NCBI GenBank assembly: GCA_033675545.1
Contig: JAWDGP010005301.1
Span: 556,001 to 620,000 of the forward strand
Reading direction: 5' to 3'
Origin: Elysia crispata
Lineage: Eukaryota > Mollusca > Gastropoda > Plakobranchidae
Length of the DNA stretch: 64,000 nt
The translations under genes and the position numbers were made by a program. Below, piece by piece: positions 63,529 to 64,000 of the stretch (positions are counted from its first letter, which is position 1; every line of letters starts with the position of its first letter). The notes under the pieces are model-generated. The model saw only the letters and a program-made list of their open reading frames with translations. It did no database searches and had not been told where the DNA came from.

Positions 63529-63546
63529 GTCCCGCATTTGCGGGAC
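63529..63546. repeat. GTCCCGCA inverted repeat
   Basis: GTCCCGCATTTGCGGGAC, two 8-base arms around TT. This is a compact GC-rich palindrome in an AT-rich region, about 2.25 kb upstream of the ARNT start codon. It may be a binding site or the relic of a repeat. Confidence 0.6.
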
Positions 63547-64000
63547 AATTAAACTTCTAATTTAGAGTACCGCTAATGTTTTTATTTCGCTTTCTGATCC
63601 ATCGATGTTTCAAAGTTGTCTTTTAATTATTACGACCTTCTATTTTGACACATGACAAGTCATTAAAACTAATCTTTTTTTTCTTTCTTTTGCATTCTTT
63701 TCGTCCTCTGATAGTTTCATTCATTCCTTGTAAAGAGAAACGTGATCTTTTTTTTTTTTTTTTTGAGGCAAACAGCAGATACAAATGATGGTGTTTTATT
63801 TTATTTGTTTTTCTCGAAAGAAACATTAAAAACATAAATTAAAAAAAAAAAAAAAAGAACTTTGATCCGCATCAGTAGTTTTCCTTTTTGAAATTTTGAA
63901 AACTGTGTTTAAATAAAATCATAGAAAAGTTTTTGTTTCTAAAATAATGTATTGCGTAGAGAAAAATATTTGGGTAAAATTTTTAGTCTTCAACAAATAC

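Larger units (their letters stand above)
61287..64000 (-). promoter_or_regulatory. Upstream region of ARNT (5'UTR/promoter not resolved)
   Basis: Contains no recognisable coding exon on either strand and is rich in TCTAGA/AGATCT motifs. Any untranslated ARNT exon and the promoter should lie here or beyond the window. No TATA or CpG-dense core could be fixed. T- and A-runs lie at 63748-63764 and 63841-63856. Confidence 0.35.

Overview
This is a 64 kb piece of animal (bilaterian) nuclear DNA. It is AT-rich and intron-rich, with split genes, GT-AG introns and many long microsatellites. The two proteins it encodes, the microsatellite load and the decayed retroelement suggest a lophotrochozoan, probably a gastropod mollusc. 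That placement is inference, because no species marker is visible. Nothing indicates prokaryotic DNA, a CRISPR array, an operon or a tRNA/rRNA gene.

Two genes can be reconstructed in full and face each other tail to tail. (1) On the + strand, 6865-32291, is a three-exon orthopedia (Otp) homeobox gene of 333 codons. It has a His-rich N-terminus, a PRD-like Q50 homeodomain split by an intron after homeodomain position 46, and a C-terminal OAR motif. Its introns are about 13.5 and 10.9 kb. (2) On the - strand, 61286-42244, is a sixteen-exon ARNT/tango gene (bHLH-PAS transcription factor, 624 codons). It has an intact basic region, HLH, PAS-A, PAS-B and a Gln-rich C-terminal tail. Every splice junction was traced by hand, and in both genes the exon sum gives an uninterrupted reading frame.

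Layout: 1-6.5 kb is upstream, gene-free DNA with (CT)n/(GA)n tracts. 6.5-6.9 kb is the putative Otp promoter/5'UTR. Otp intron 1 holds a decayed non-LTR retrotransposon (about 8.6-10.6 kb, - strand) and a cluster of very long CT, TAG, TTC and AAT repeats (10.7-16.7 kb). Otp intron 2 holds a decayed, repeat-type ORF on the - strand (27.1-27.6 kb) and several locally GC-richer blocks. 32.3-42.2 kb is the convergent intergenic/3'UTR interval. 42.2-61.3 kb is ARNT, including a recent 364-bp tandem duplication in an intron. 61.3-64 kb is upstream of ARNT and contains a self-complementary (CTAGAT)n array.

The genes have no obvious joint pathway. Otp specifies neuroendocrine neurons, whereas ARNT is the general dimer partner of class I bHLH-PAS factors (AhR, HIF, SIM, trachealess). 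No undescribed system with strong support was found. The most interesting signals are the orientation bias of the pyrimidine microsatellites relative to transcription, the self-complementary CTAGAT hexamer family, the decayed mobile ORF in Otp intron 2, and candidate alternative-splicing sites in ARNT.
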